Positions 57,376-64,000 of a stretch of 64,000 nucleotides of DNA are shown one piece after another (within the stretch, counting starts at the first letter, position 1; each line of letters opens with the position of its first letter). The DNA is from Noviluteimonas lactosilytica. Its GTDB lineage: Bacteria > Pseudomonadota > Gammaproteobacteria > Xanthomonadales > Xanthomonadaceae. Below the pieces are notes generated by a model. It was given only the letters and a program-made list of their open reading frames with translations, was not told where the DNA came from and did no database searches. The stretch lies in contig NZ_JAJGAK010000004.1 in assembly GCF_020866925.1 (NCBI RefSeq), forward strand, positions 96,081-160,080, given 5' to 3'. The position numbers and the translations under genes were made by a program.

Positions 57376-58680
57376 TCAGTTGATCGAGATCTGCTCGGCG
57401 TCGCCGAACTGGTCGGCGCCGGAGACGACGATGCGGTCGCCTTCCTGCACGCCTTCGATGATTTCGACCGCGTTGATGCTGCTGGTGCCGACGCGCACGG
57501 GACGCTTGATGGCGGTGTCGCCGTCCATCACCCATGCGCTGCGACCGCCGCCCTGGTCGACGAACGGACCGCGTTCGACCTGCAGCACGTTCTTGCGCGT
57601 GTCCATCACGATGCGCGCGGACAGGCGCTGGTTCTGGCGCAGGTTCGGGGGTTGCTTGCCCGAGAAGCGCAGGCGGCTGGTGACTTCGCCGTTGACCACT
57701 TCCGGCGACACCGCGGCCACTTGCGCGGCGAACGGTTCGCCGCCCGCGGTGCGGATCTGCGCCGGCATGCCGATGCCGAGGTCGCGCGCGAAGCTTTCGG
57801 GGATGCGGATCTCGACTTCGAATTCGGTGAGGTCGACCACGCTCAGCACGGGTGCGTTCTGGGCGACGTTCTCGCGCTGCTTGATCTGCACCTGGCCGAC
57901 CTGGCCGTCGAACGGCGCACGCAGCGTGAGCGCTTCGACCTGGCGCGCGATTTCGGCGACGACCGCGCGCTGGCGATCGGCGAGCAGCTTCTTGTTGCGG
58001 GTGTCGAGGCCCGCGCCCTGGCCCTGCAGCGCGACGCCGCGCTTCGCATTCGCAAGGCCGATGTCGGCGCTCTTGAGCGTGTCCTGCGCCTTCGCCACGT
58101 CGACCTGCGCGACCGCGCCGCCTTCGAAGGCGCGCTGGTAACGCTCGAGGTCGCGCACCGCGGCCTGGCGATCGATGTTCGCCTGGTCGAGCGACTTCTT
58201 CGCCGTGGCGGTCGCGAGTTGCGCATCGAGCGCGGCGCGGCCGGCTTCGGCCTCGAGGCTGGCGAGCGTCGCTTCTTCCTGCGCGAGCTTGCTGCGCAGT
58301 TCGGGGCTGTCGATCTCGGCGAGCGCCTGTCCCTTCTTCACCGCGTCGCCCGCGACCACTTTCAGCGTGACCGTGCCGCCCGCGATCGCGTACAGCACCG
58401 GGCTGTTCGCGGCGATGACCTTGCCGTCGGCCGCGATGTCGCGCACGAGATCGCCGCGCGTGACTTCGGCGATGCGCACGCGCTCGCCGTCGACCGAACG
58501 ATTGCCCGAGCTCCAACCCGAGGCCACCCATCCGGCGAGCAGCAGCAGGCCGAGGCCCGCGCCACCGGCCAGCAGCCAGGAGCGCTTGATCTTCGGCAAG
58601 CGGCGCGTGGTGGCGCCCGTCGACGCGGGCGCGGGGGAGGAGAGCGGACGATCCTGTCCGGAGGTGTCGCGGATGGCCAT
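57376..58680 (-). CDS. MacA/HlyD-type periplasmic adaptor
   Basis: 434 residues. A cytoplasmic tail of about 35 residues precedes one helix (SWLLAGGAGLGLLLLAGWVASGW). The lipoyl-like domain (VTLKVVAGDAVKKGQALAEIDSPEL), long coiled-coil hairpin (AQEEATLASLEAEAGRAALDAQLATATAKKSLDQANIDRQAAVRDLERYQRA) and barrel domain (ALTLRAPFDGQVGQVQIKQRENVAQNAPVLSVVDLTEFEVEIRIPES) are those of RND/MacA adaptors. It links the inner-membrane exporter to an outer-membrane channel, not encoded nearby. First gene of the operon, behind a sigma-54 promoter. Confidence 0.92.
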   Translation of the reverse strand: MAIRDTSGQDRPLSSPAPASTGATTRRLPKIKRSWLLAGGAGLGLLLLAGWVASGWSSGNRSVDGERVRIAEVTRGDLVRDIAADGKVIAANSPVLYAIAGGTVTLKVVAGDAVKKGQALAEIDSPELRSKLAQEEATLASLEAEAGRAALDAQLATATAKKSLDQANIDRQAAVRDLERYQRAFEGGAVAQVDVAKAQDTLKSADIGLANAKRGVALQGQGAGLDTRNKKLLADRQRAVVAEIARQVEALTLRAPFDGQVGQVQIKQRENVAQNAPVLSVVDLTEFEVEIRIPESFARDLGIGMPAQIRTAGGEPFAAQVAAVSPEVVNGEVTSRLRFSGKQPPNLRQNQRLSARIVMDTRKNVLQVERGPFVDQGGGRSAWVMDGDTAIKRPVRVGTSSINAVEIIEGVQEGDRIVVSGADQFGDAEQISIN

Positions 58681-58719
58681 GGGGCGCAAGGGCTCACAAT
58701 GAGGTCTGCGAACAATTCA

Positions 58720-58734
58720 GCAGGAACCGTGCCA
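58720..58734 (-). promoter_or_regulatory. Sigma-54 promoter of the exporter-TCS operon
   Basis: Read on the minus strand the sequence is TGGCACGGTTCCTGC. The -24 element TGGCACG is an exact match to consensus; the -12 element is CTGC in place of TTGC, and the spacing of GG to GC is correct. The predicted start site near 58708 leaves about 28 bases of leader before the ATG at 58680. Confidence 0.8.
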
Positions 58735-58760
58735 GCGCCAAGCCATTGATTTGAAAGGAC

Positions 58761-58847
58761 GGACACGCCGCTGTCCGGGTGTCCACGCGGACACCACGCC
58801 GTCCGCCGGACAGTGTCCGCGGCTCATCCGTGGCGGTCATCGTGTCC
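58761..58847 (-). promoter_or_regulatory. Cluster of TGTCC/GGACA half-sites (putative activator sites)
   Basis: TGTCC occurs at 58772, 58780, 58814 and 58843, and GGACA at 58761, 58789 and 58808. They form inverted pairs: GGACA-N6-TGTCC (58761-58776), GTGTCC-N4-GGACAC (58779-58794) and GGACA-N-TGTCC (58808-58818). The cluster lies about 50-140 bases upstream of the predicted sigma-54 start site, where enhancer-binding proteins usually bind. Confidence 0.6.
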
Positions 58848-58876
58848 GCATTGGGGTTCGGCCGCTTCGCGTGAAT

Positions 58877-58882
58877 TAAACT
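58877..58882 (+). promoter_or_regulatory. -10 box (TAAACT) of glmS
   Basis: TAAACT ends 30 bases before the glmS ATG; AGGAG lies between them. No clear -35 box. Confidence 0.45.
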
Positions 58883-58912
58883 GCGCGTCTTCTTGCAGGA
58901 GTCAGTCCACAT

Positions 58913-60751
58913 ATGTGCGGCATCGTCGGCGCGATCGCGGATCGCGATGTGGTCCCCGTCCTCATCGAGGGCCTGAAGCGGCTCGAATACCGCGGTTACG
59001 ACTCGGCCGGCATCGCCGTCGTCGATGCGAACGCCGGCGACGTGCGCCGCGTGCGCCGCACCGGCCGCGTCGCCGAAATGGAAGCGGCCGCGCAGGCGGA
59101 ACACTTCGCCTCGCGCCTGGGCATCGGCCACACGCGCTGGGCCACGCACGGCGGCGTCACCGAAGGCAACGCGCATCCGCACGTCAGCCACGGCGAACTC
59201 GCGCTGGTGCACAACGGCATCATCGAGAACCACGACGAGCAGCGCGATCGCCTGCGCAAGCTCGGCTACGCGTTCGAATCGCAGACCGACACCGAGGTCA
59301 TCGCGCACCTGATCCATTACTACCGCGCGCAGGGCAACTCGCTGCTGGCGGCGCTGCAGCACGCGGTGAAGGAACTGCGCGGCGCGTACGCGATCGCGGT
59401 CATCGACAAGCGCGATCCCGACCGCATGGTCGCCGCGCGCATGGGCTGCCCGCTGCTGGTCGGCCTGGGCGAAGGCGAAAACTTCGTCGCCTCCGACGTG
59501 TCGGCCATCGTGTCGTCCACGCGTCGCGTGATCTTCCTCGAAGAAGGCGACACCGCCGAACTCACGCGCGACGGCGTCAAGGTGTTCGATGCGAACGGCG
59601 CGGAAATCCAGCGCGACGTGCACGTCTCCGACGTCTCGCTCGCGTCGCTGGAGCTCGGCCCGTACCGCCACTTCATGCAGAAGGAAATCCACGAGCAGCC
59701 GCGCGCCGTCGCCGACACCATCGAAGCGGTGATGGACAACCGCGGCTTCTCGGCGTCGCTGTTCGGCGCCGACGCGGACGCGGTGATGCGCGACGTCGAA
59801 GCCGTGCAGATCCTCGCGTGCGGCACGAGCTACTACGCCGGCCTCGTCGCGCGTTACTGGATCGAATCGATCGTCGGCATCCCGTGCGCCGTCGACATCG
59901 CGAGCGAATACCGCTACCGCGACGTCGTCGCCAACCCGAAGCAGCTGGTCGTCACCATCTCGCAGTCGGGCGAAACGCTCGACACGATGGAAGCGCTCAA
60001 GTACGCGAAGTCGCTCGGCCACGAGCGCACGCTGTCGATCTGCAACGTGCCCGAAAGCGCGATCCCGCGCGCCAGCCGCCTCGTGTACTACACGCGCGCC
60101 GGTGCGGAGATCGGCGTCGCCTCGACGAAGGCGTTCACCACGCAGCTCGTCGCGCTGTTCACGCTGACCTGCACGCTCGCCAAGTTGCGCGGCAAGCTCG
60201 ATGGCGACATCGAGCAGTCGCACCTGGAAGGCCTGCGCCAGTTGCCGGGCAGCGTGCAGCACGCGTTGAACCTCGAGCCGCAGATCGTCGCGTGGGCGGA
60301 GAAGTTCGCGAGCAAGCAGCATGCGCTGTTCCTCGGCCGCGGCATGCACTATCCGATCGCGCTCGAAGGTGCGCTCAAGCTCAAGGAAATCTCGTACATC
60401 CACGCCGAGGCGTATCCGGCGGGCGAGCTCAAGCACGGTCCGCTCGCGCTGGTCGACAGCGACATGCCCGTCGTCGTCATCGCGCCGAACGACATGCTGC
60501 TGGAGAAGGTGAAGTCCAATATCCAGGAAGTGCGCGCGCGCGGTGGCGAGATGTTCGTGTTCGCCGACGCCGACAGCCATTTCGGCGAATCCGAGCAGGT
60601 GCACGTGATCCGCACGCCGCGCCACGTCGGCGTGCTGTCGCCGATCGTGCACGCGATCCCGGTGCAGTTGCTCGCCTACCACGCTGCGCTCGCGCGCGGC
60701 ACGGACGTGGACAAGCCGCGCAACCTGGCGAAGTCGGTCACCGTCGAGTAA
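58913..60751 (+). CDS. glmS: Glutamine-fructose-6-phosphate aminotransferase
   Basis: 612 residues (609 in E. coli). N-terminal glutaminase starts MCGIVGA with the catalytic Cys, then [18 protein letters not shown]. Two SIS domains have [30 protein letters not shown] and the C-terminal KSVTVE. Makes glucosamine-6-phosphate, the first committed step to UDP-GlcNAc, which GlmU finishes. Divergent from the exporter operon; the shared 232-base region holds the sigma-54 promoter and half-sites. Confidence 0.97.
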   Translation: MCGIVGAIADRDVVPVLIEGLKRLEYRGYDSAGIAVVDANAGDVRRVRRTGRVAEMEAAAQAEHFASRLGIGHTRWATHGGVTEGNAHPHVSHGELALVHNGIIENHDEQRDRLRKLGYAFESQTDTEVIAHLIHYYRAQGNSLLAALQHAVKELRGAYAIAVIDKRDPDRMVAARMGCPLLVGLGEGENFVASDVSAIVSSTRRVIFLEEGDTAELTRDGVKVFDANGAEIQRDVHVSDVSLASLELGPYRHFMQKEIHEQPRAVADTIEAVMDNRGFSASLFGADADAVMRDVEAVQILACGTSYYAGLVARYWIESIVGIPCAVDIASEYRYRDVVANPKQLVVTISQSGETLDTMEALKYAKSLGHERTLSICNVPESAIPRASRLVYYTRAGAEIGVASTKAFTTQLVALFTLTCTLAKLRGKLDGDIEQSHLEGLRQLPGSVQHALNLEPQIVAWAEKFASKQHALFLGRGMHYPIALEGALKLKEISYIHAEAYPAGELKHGPLALVDSDMPVVVIAPNDMLLEKVKSNIQEVRARGGEMFVFADADSHFGESEQVHVIRTPRHVGVLSPIVHAIPVQLLAYHAALARGTDVDKPRNLAKSVTVE

Positions 60752-60758
60752 CCGCGAC

Positions 60759-61472
60759 ATGGCCGCGCCGGTCGAAGCCCTGCGCATCCTGCTGCTCGAG
60801 GATGACGCAGCGCTGCGCGAGGACATCTTGCTGCCGGGCCTGGCCGAATACGGATTCGCTGTCGCCGGCGTGGCGACCGCGGCCGCGTTGTACGAAAGCC
60901 TGCGAACGCAGTCGCCCGACATCGTCGTGCTCGATGTCGGATTGCCGGATGCGGATGGGTTCAGCGTCGCGCAGGCAGTGCGCGCGCTGCTACCGAACAT
61001 CGGCATCATCATGCTCACCGGACACGGTGCGACGTCGGAACAAGTGCGCGGCCTGAGCCAGGGCGCCGACGCTTACCTCGTGAAGCCAGCGCAGATCGAA
61101 CTGCTCGCAGCGACCGTGCACAGCCTCGCGCGGCGCCTGCGCGGCGTGGCGGTCGCGCCGGCGACGCAGGCGCAGAAGTGGCAGTTCGACGCGGGCGACT
61201 GGTGCCTCATCGCGCCCGCGGGGCACACGATCCCGCTGACGAAGACCGAGCATCGCGTGATGGCGCGATTGGCTTCCACGCTCGGCCAGCTCGTCACGCG
61301 CGAACAACTCGTCGCGGTCGTCGCCGACGACGTGCACGACTTCGATCCGCACCGCATCGAATCGCTGATCCATCGCCTCCGCCGCAAGGTGCTCGCCCAT
61401 TGCGGCGAACCCCTGCCGCTCAAGGCGATCCACGGCAAGGGTTACGTGCTCGAGGACGGCAAGCGCACGTGA
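60759..61472 (+). CDS. OmpR/PhoB-family response regulator
   Basis: 237 residues, 7 bases after glmS. The receiver domain has the acidic pocket LLLEDDAAL, phosphorylatable Asp in VVLDVGLPDADG, and conserved Thr/Lys in MLTGHG and LVKPA. The C-terminal winged helix (IPLTKTEHRVMARLASTLGQLVTREQLVAVV, HRIESLIHRLRRKV, IHGKGYVLE) binds DNA. Its 3' end overlaps the convergent histidine kinase gene by 31 bases. That kinase is the likely partner, though opposite orientation is unusual for a pair. Confidence 0.93.
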   Translation: MAAPVEALRILLLEDDAALREDILLPGLAEYGFAVAGVATAAALYESLRTQSPDIVVLDVGLPDADGFSVAQAVRALLPNIGIIMLTGHGATSEQVRGLSQGADAYLVKPAQIELLAATVHSLARRLRGVAVAPATQAQKWQFDAGDWCLIAPAGHTIPLTKTEHRVMARLASTLGQLVTREQLVAVVADDVHDFDPHRIESLIHRLRRKVLAHCGEPLPLKAIHGKGYVLEDGKRT

Positions 61473-62791
61473 AAGGTGCTGCCGAGGCCCGGCGCGCTTT
61501 CGACATCGATGGCACCGCCCGAGGCGAGGATCATGTCGTGGATCACCGAAAGCCCTAGGCCTGAGCCGCCGCTCGCGGACTTCGTGCTGAAGAACGGTTC
61601 GAAGATGCGCCGGCGCACCGCTTCCTCCATCCCTTGGCCCGTGTCGGCCAGTGCGATGGCGACGCCGCCGTCCGCATGCGGCGCCAGCGTGATCGTGAAC
61701 ACGCCGCCTGCCGGCATCGCATCGCGCGCATTCGCCGCGAGGTTGAGGATCATCAGTTCGAACTCGCCGCGGTCCATCTGCACGAGCACCGGCGACTCCG
61801 CATCCGGCAACGCGAGTTCGACCGAACGCGGGAACAGTTGCCGCAGCAGCGGCTGCATCCCGGCGATCGCCTGCGCGGCGTCGAAGGTCTGCACGCGTGC
61901 GTAATCGTGGCGACTGAACTCGAGCAGCTTGCGCACGAGATCGGCGCCGCGCGTGCCCGCCGTTTCGATGCCGCTCAACGCCTTCTCCACCGCGGCCGAC
62001 TGCGCCTGGCGATCCGCGATGTCGAGGATGCGGTCGCGCTGCGCCGCGAAGCCGAGGATCACGTCGAGGATGTTGTTGAAGTCGTGCGCGATGCCGCTGG
62101 CGAGGCGCCCGGTCGCTTCCAGCTTCTGCGCGTGGATCAGCTGCGCCTGCGCGCGTTCGCGTTCGGCCATCTCGCGTTGCAGCTCACGACCGCGCGCGTT
62201 GGACTCGGCGAGGCTTTCGCGCAACGCGCGGATCGAACGATCGAGGATGATCGTGATGATGCCGTAGCTGATCAGCACCGCCGGCACGTTCACGAGCGGA
62301 ACGATGACGGGAATGCCGCGCAGCGTCGCCTCGCGCACGTCGGCCGCGAAGCCGATGGCGAACACGCACATCAACAGGCCGAAGGCGATCCACAACGCGC
62401 GACGCCCGAGCACGAGGCCGCTGATCACCAGCGTCAGGATCGTCGGCGCCGGATCGATGATCTGCGACAGCACGCCGGTCGTCGCGAACGTGAGCGACAG
62501 CGAGATCAGCTGCATCGCGAGGAACAACATGATCGCCGGACGGAACGTGCCGCGCCGGATCATCGCGAAGCTCGCGAGCGCGAGCAGCGCCACCAGCATG
62601 TCGATCGCGAAGATCCACATCGCCGACTCGTTGATCTCGCCGCCGCTGCCCAGGCGCCACGCCCAGTTCGCCGGCAACAACAGTCCGTAGAAGAGCAGCA
62701 GCAGCTGCATGACGGGCGCGTTGCGCCGGTCGATCGGGTCGTCGATGGGCGCACTGCGCAGCCATTGGCCGAAGCGCTTGAAAGGGTTCAT
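61442..62791 (-). CDS. Six-helix membrane histidine kinase
   Basis: 449 residues. The N-terminal 190 residues contain about six helices (VMQLLLLFYGLLLPANWAW, WIFAIDMLVALLALASFAMI, PAIMLFLAMQLISLSLTFA, PTILTLVISGLVLGRRALWIAFGLLMCVFAIGFA, and others), a membrane sensor without a large periplasmic loop. After a coiled coil, HisKA has the His in ASGIAHDFNNILDVILGF; the ATPase has LNLAANARDAMP, DTGQGM and GGSGLGLSVIHD. The HDFNN form of the H-box is typical of hybrid-type kinases. Convergent with the OmpR-type regulator, divergent from the adhesin. Confidence 0.92.
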   Translation of the reverse strand: MNPFKRFGQWLRSAPIDDPIDRRNAPVMQLLLLFYGLLLPANWAWRLGSGGEINESAMWIFAIDMLVALLALASFAMIRRGTFRPAIMLFLAMQLISLSLTFATTGVLSQIIDPAPTILTLVISGLVLGRRALWIAFGLLMCVFAIGFAADVREATLRGIPVIVPLVNVPAVLISYGIITIILDRSIRALRESLAESNARGRELQREMAERERAQAQLIHAQKLEATGRLASGIAHDFNNILDVILGFAAQRDRILDIADRQAQSAAVEKALSGIETAGTRGADLVRKLLEFSRHDYARVQTFDAAQAIAGMQPLLRQLFPRSVELALPDAESPVLVQMDRGEFELMILNLAANARDAMPAGGVFTITLAPHADGGVAIALADTGQGMEEAVRRRIFEPFFSTKSASGGSGLGLSVIHDMILASGGAIDVESAPGLGSTFHVRLPSSST

Positions 62792-62913
62792 CGGCGTGCG
62801 GGCCCGTGGTGAAAACTTGGTGATTATTCAGTGAACCGTGCGTGCGTGACAGGCCCCGCACCCCGCCCTTAGGTTCGCGCAGCTGCATTCATCAAAACAA
62901 TCACGGGGCGGGG

Positions 62914-64000
62914 ATGAGCAAGGCATTCGACAAGGGGGCGGCGGGCGCGGCGGTGCTCGCGCTGGGCTTCGCGGCATTGGCGCCCGTCGCGGCGCGCGCG
63001 CAGCAACTGACCATGGAACGCACGGGCGACACGTGCGTTGTGCGCACAGCGGCCGATGCGACGGGCACGCCGATCGATTGCGCGCTGTTCGACCAGGCCA
63101 GCATCGGCGTGCAGGCGATGACCGGCAGCGGCCACTTCAAGGCCGACGGCGTCGGCGATGGCAGCGACGATGCGATCGCGACCGGCGTGAACTCGGTCGC
63201 CGCGGGCGCGAACGCGATCGCCAACGGCGCGGCAAGCAGCGCAGTCGGCTACCAGAGCGATGCGGAAGGCGACTACGCGACGGCGCTCGGCAGCAGCAGC
63301 CTCGCGTTGGGCACGGGTTCGACCGCGGTCGGCAGTGGTGCGAATGCGCTCGGCACCGAATCCACCGCGACGGGCTACGGCAGCGTCGCGAGCGGCGAGT
63401 ACGCCGTCGCCAACGGCAGCGGTGCGAACGCGACCGCGAACTACGCCATCGCGCAGGGCAAGGACAGCATGGCGATGGGCGATGCTTCGATCGCGATCGG
63501 CGTGCAGAGCATGGCGCTCGGTGTCGACAGCATCAGCATGGGCGCAGGCAGCCAGGCCAGCGAACTCGGCACGGCCGTCGGCACCTTGAGTTACGTCGGC
63601 GGTTTCGGATCCAGCGCATTCGGCCACAGCGCGTTCGCGGATGGCGACTTCTCCCTCGCACTCGGCGCGGGTTCGACGTCGACGAGCACCGGCGGGATCG
63701 CCATCGGTACCGACACGTATGTCGATCCGGCCGCGATGCATGGCATCGCCATCGGCAGCCTGAGCACGGCGCTCGGCGCGAACTCGATCGCCATCGGCGG
63801 CCTGTGGACGACCGCGGGCGCCGACGGCGCCGTCGCGATCGGCGGCACGATGGCCTGCGAAGGTTTCATGTGCATCGAAACGAACAACGGTGCGTGGGGC
63901 ATCAACAGCACCGCGCTCGGCGCGGGCGCGTCGGCGTACGCCGATGGTGCGACGTCGGTCGGCGCGGGTTCGCAGGCCGGCGGCCTGACGTCGGCTTCGC
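62914..64000 (+). CDS. YadA-type trimeric autotransporter adhesin, 5' part
   Basis: The frame opens at the ATG at 62914 (GGGGCGGGG just upstream) and runs to the window end without a stop, giving 362 residues. A signal peptide ends near ARAQ. Residues about 75-360 are rich in YadA head repeats of about 14 residues: AIATGVNSVAAGANAI, TALGSSSLALGTGSTAVGSGANALG, MAMGDASIAIGVQSMALG, GIAIGSLSTALGANSIAIGG. These form a left-handed trimeric beta-roll. Stalk and membrane anchor lie beyond the window. It probably mediates surface adhesion or autoaggregation. The neighbouring two-component pair may regulate it, which is inference from position. Confidence 0.9.
   Translation, partial: MSKAFDKGAAGAAVLALGFAALAPVAARAQQLTMERTGDTCVVRTAADATGTPIDCALFDQASIGVQAMTGSGHFKADGVGDGSDDAIATGVNSVAAGANAIANGAASSAVGYQSDAEGDYATALGSSSLALGTGSTAVGSGANALGTESTATGYGSVASGEYAVANGSGANATANYAIAQGKDSMAMGDASIAIGVQSMALGVDSISMGAGSQASELGTAVGTLSYVGGFGSSAFGHSAFADGDFSLALGAGSTSTSTGGIAIGTDTYVDPAAMHGIAIGSLSTALGANSIAIGGLWTTAGADGAVAIGGTMACEGFMCIETNNGAWGINSTALGAGASAYADGATSVGAGSQAGGLTSAS

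Overview
The window is chromosomal DNA of a very GC-rich gammaproteobacterium, most likely a Lysobacter-like member of the Xanthomonadaceae (Lysobacteraceae). This is inferred from three things. The order aceF / lepB-like / lpd, then atpIBEFHAGDC, glmU and glmS fits that family. Many products are families common there (DUF3016, DUF1415, DUF3297, DUF2884, DUF4031, OmpW, EF-hand proteins). The -10 boxes are of TAGACT type. No tRNA, rRNA, CRISPR array, insertion sequence or prophage gene was seen, and there is no gene-free stretch longer than about 300 bases.

Layout. 1-2.0 kb: two tandem secreted Lcl/DUF1566-type paralogues, the first cut by the window edge. 2.0-8.8 kb: mixed housekeeping genes (alkyladenine glycosylase, M29-like lipoprotein, NYN/PIN protein, PilZ protein, PPOX protein with a histone-like tail, S41 protease, TspO-like membrane protein). 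9.0-16.7 kb: EF-hand proteins, a PAS-PAS hybrid kinase, a glycosyltransferase, a GAF-GGDEF cyclase and an ABC-2 exporter. 16.8-24.9 kb: a lone PemK-like toxin, HNH nuclease, PilU-like ATPase, Atm1-type exporter, NRDE protein and a cNMP-EAL protein. 24.9-36.8 kb: TonB-dependent receptor, sorbosone dehydrogenase-like lipoprotein, ECF sigma factor with a putative anti-sigma factor, rRNA modification enzymes (RsmC-like, RsuA-like), Nei-type glycosylase, EamA transporter, OmpW and a DUF2884 protein.

36.9-50.3 kb is the metabolic core. It holds pyruvate dehydrogenase E2 and E3, both with lipoyl domains and with a signal peptidase I gene overlapping E2, then a complete nine-gene F1Fo ATP synthase operon behind a good sigma-70 promoter, GtrA and GlmU. 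50.4-58.7 kb on the minus strand is one seven-gene operon: a periplasmic adaptor, a MacB-like ATPase, two FtsX/MacB permeases, a secreted LamG/DUF1349-like protein, an NtrC-type regulator and an NtrY-type kinase. A near-consensus sigma-54 promoter and a cluster of TGTCC/GGACA half-sites precede it. This is the best candidate for an under-described system: an exporter that appears to carry its own sigma-54 activator. 58.9-64.0 kb: GlmS, a convergent response regulator / histidine kinase pair, and the start of a YadA-type trimeric autotransporter that runs off the end.

Two sequence-level patterns recur. Several genes have a TANNNT box only 6-7 bases before the start codon and no Shine-Dalgarno, which predicts leaderless mRNAs. 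Two intergenic copies of a purine-armed inverted element lie near 34.5 and 50.3 kb.
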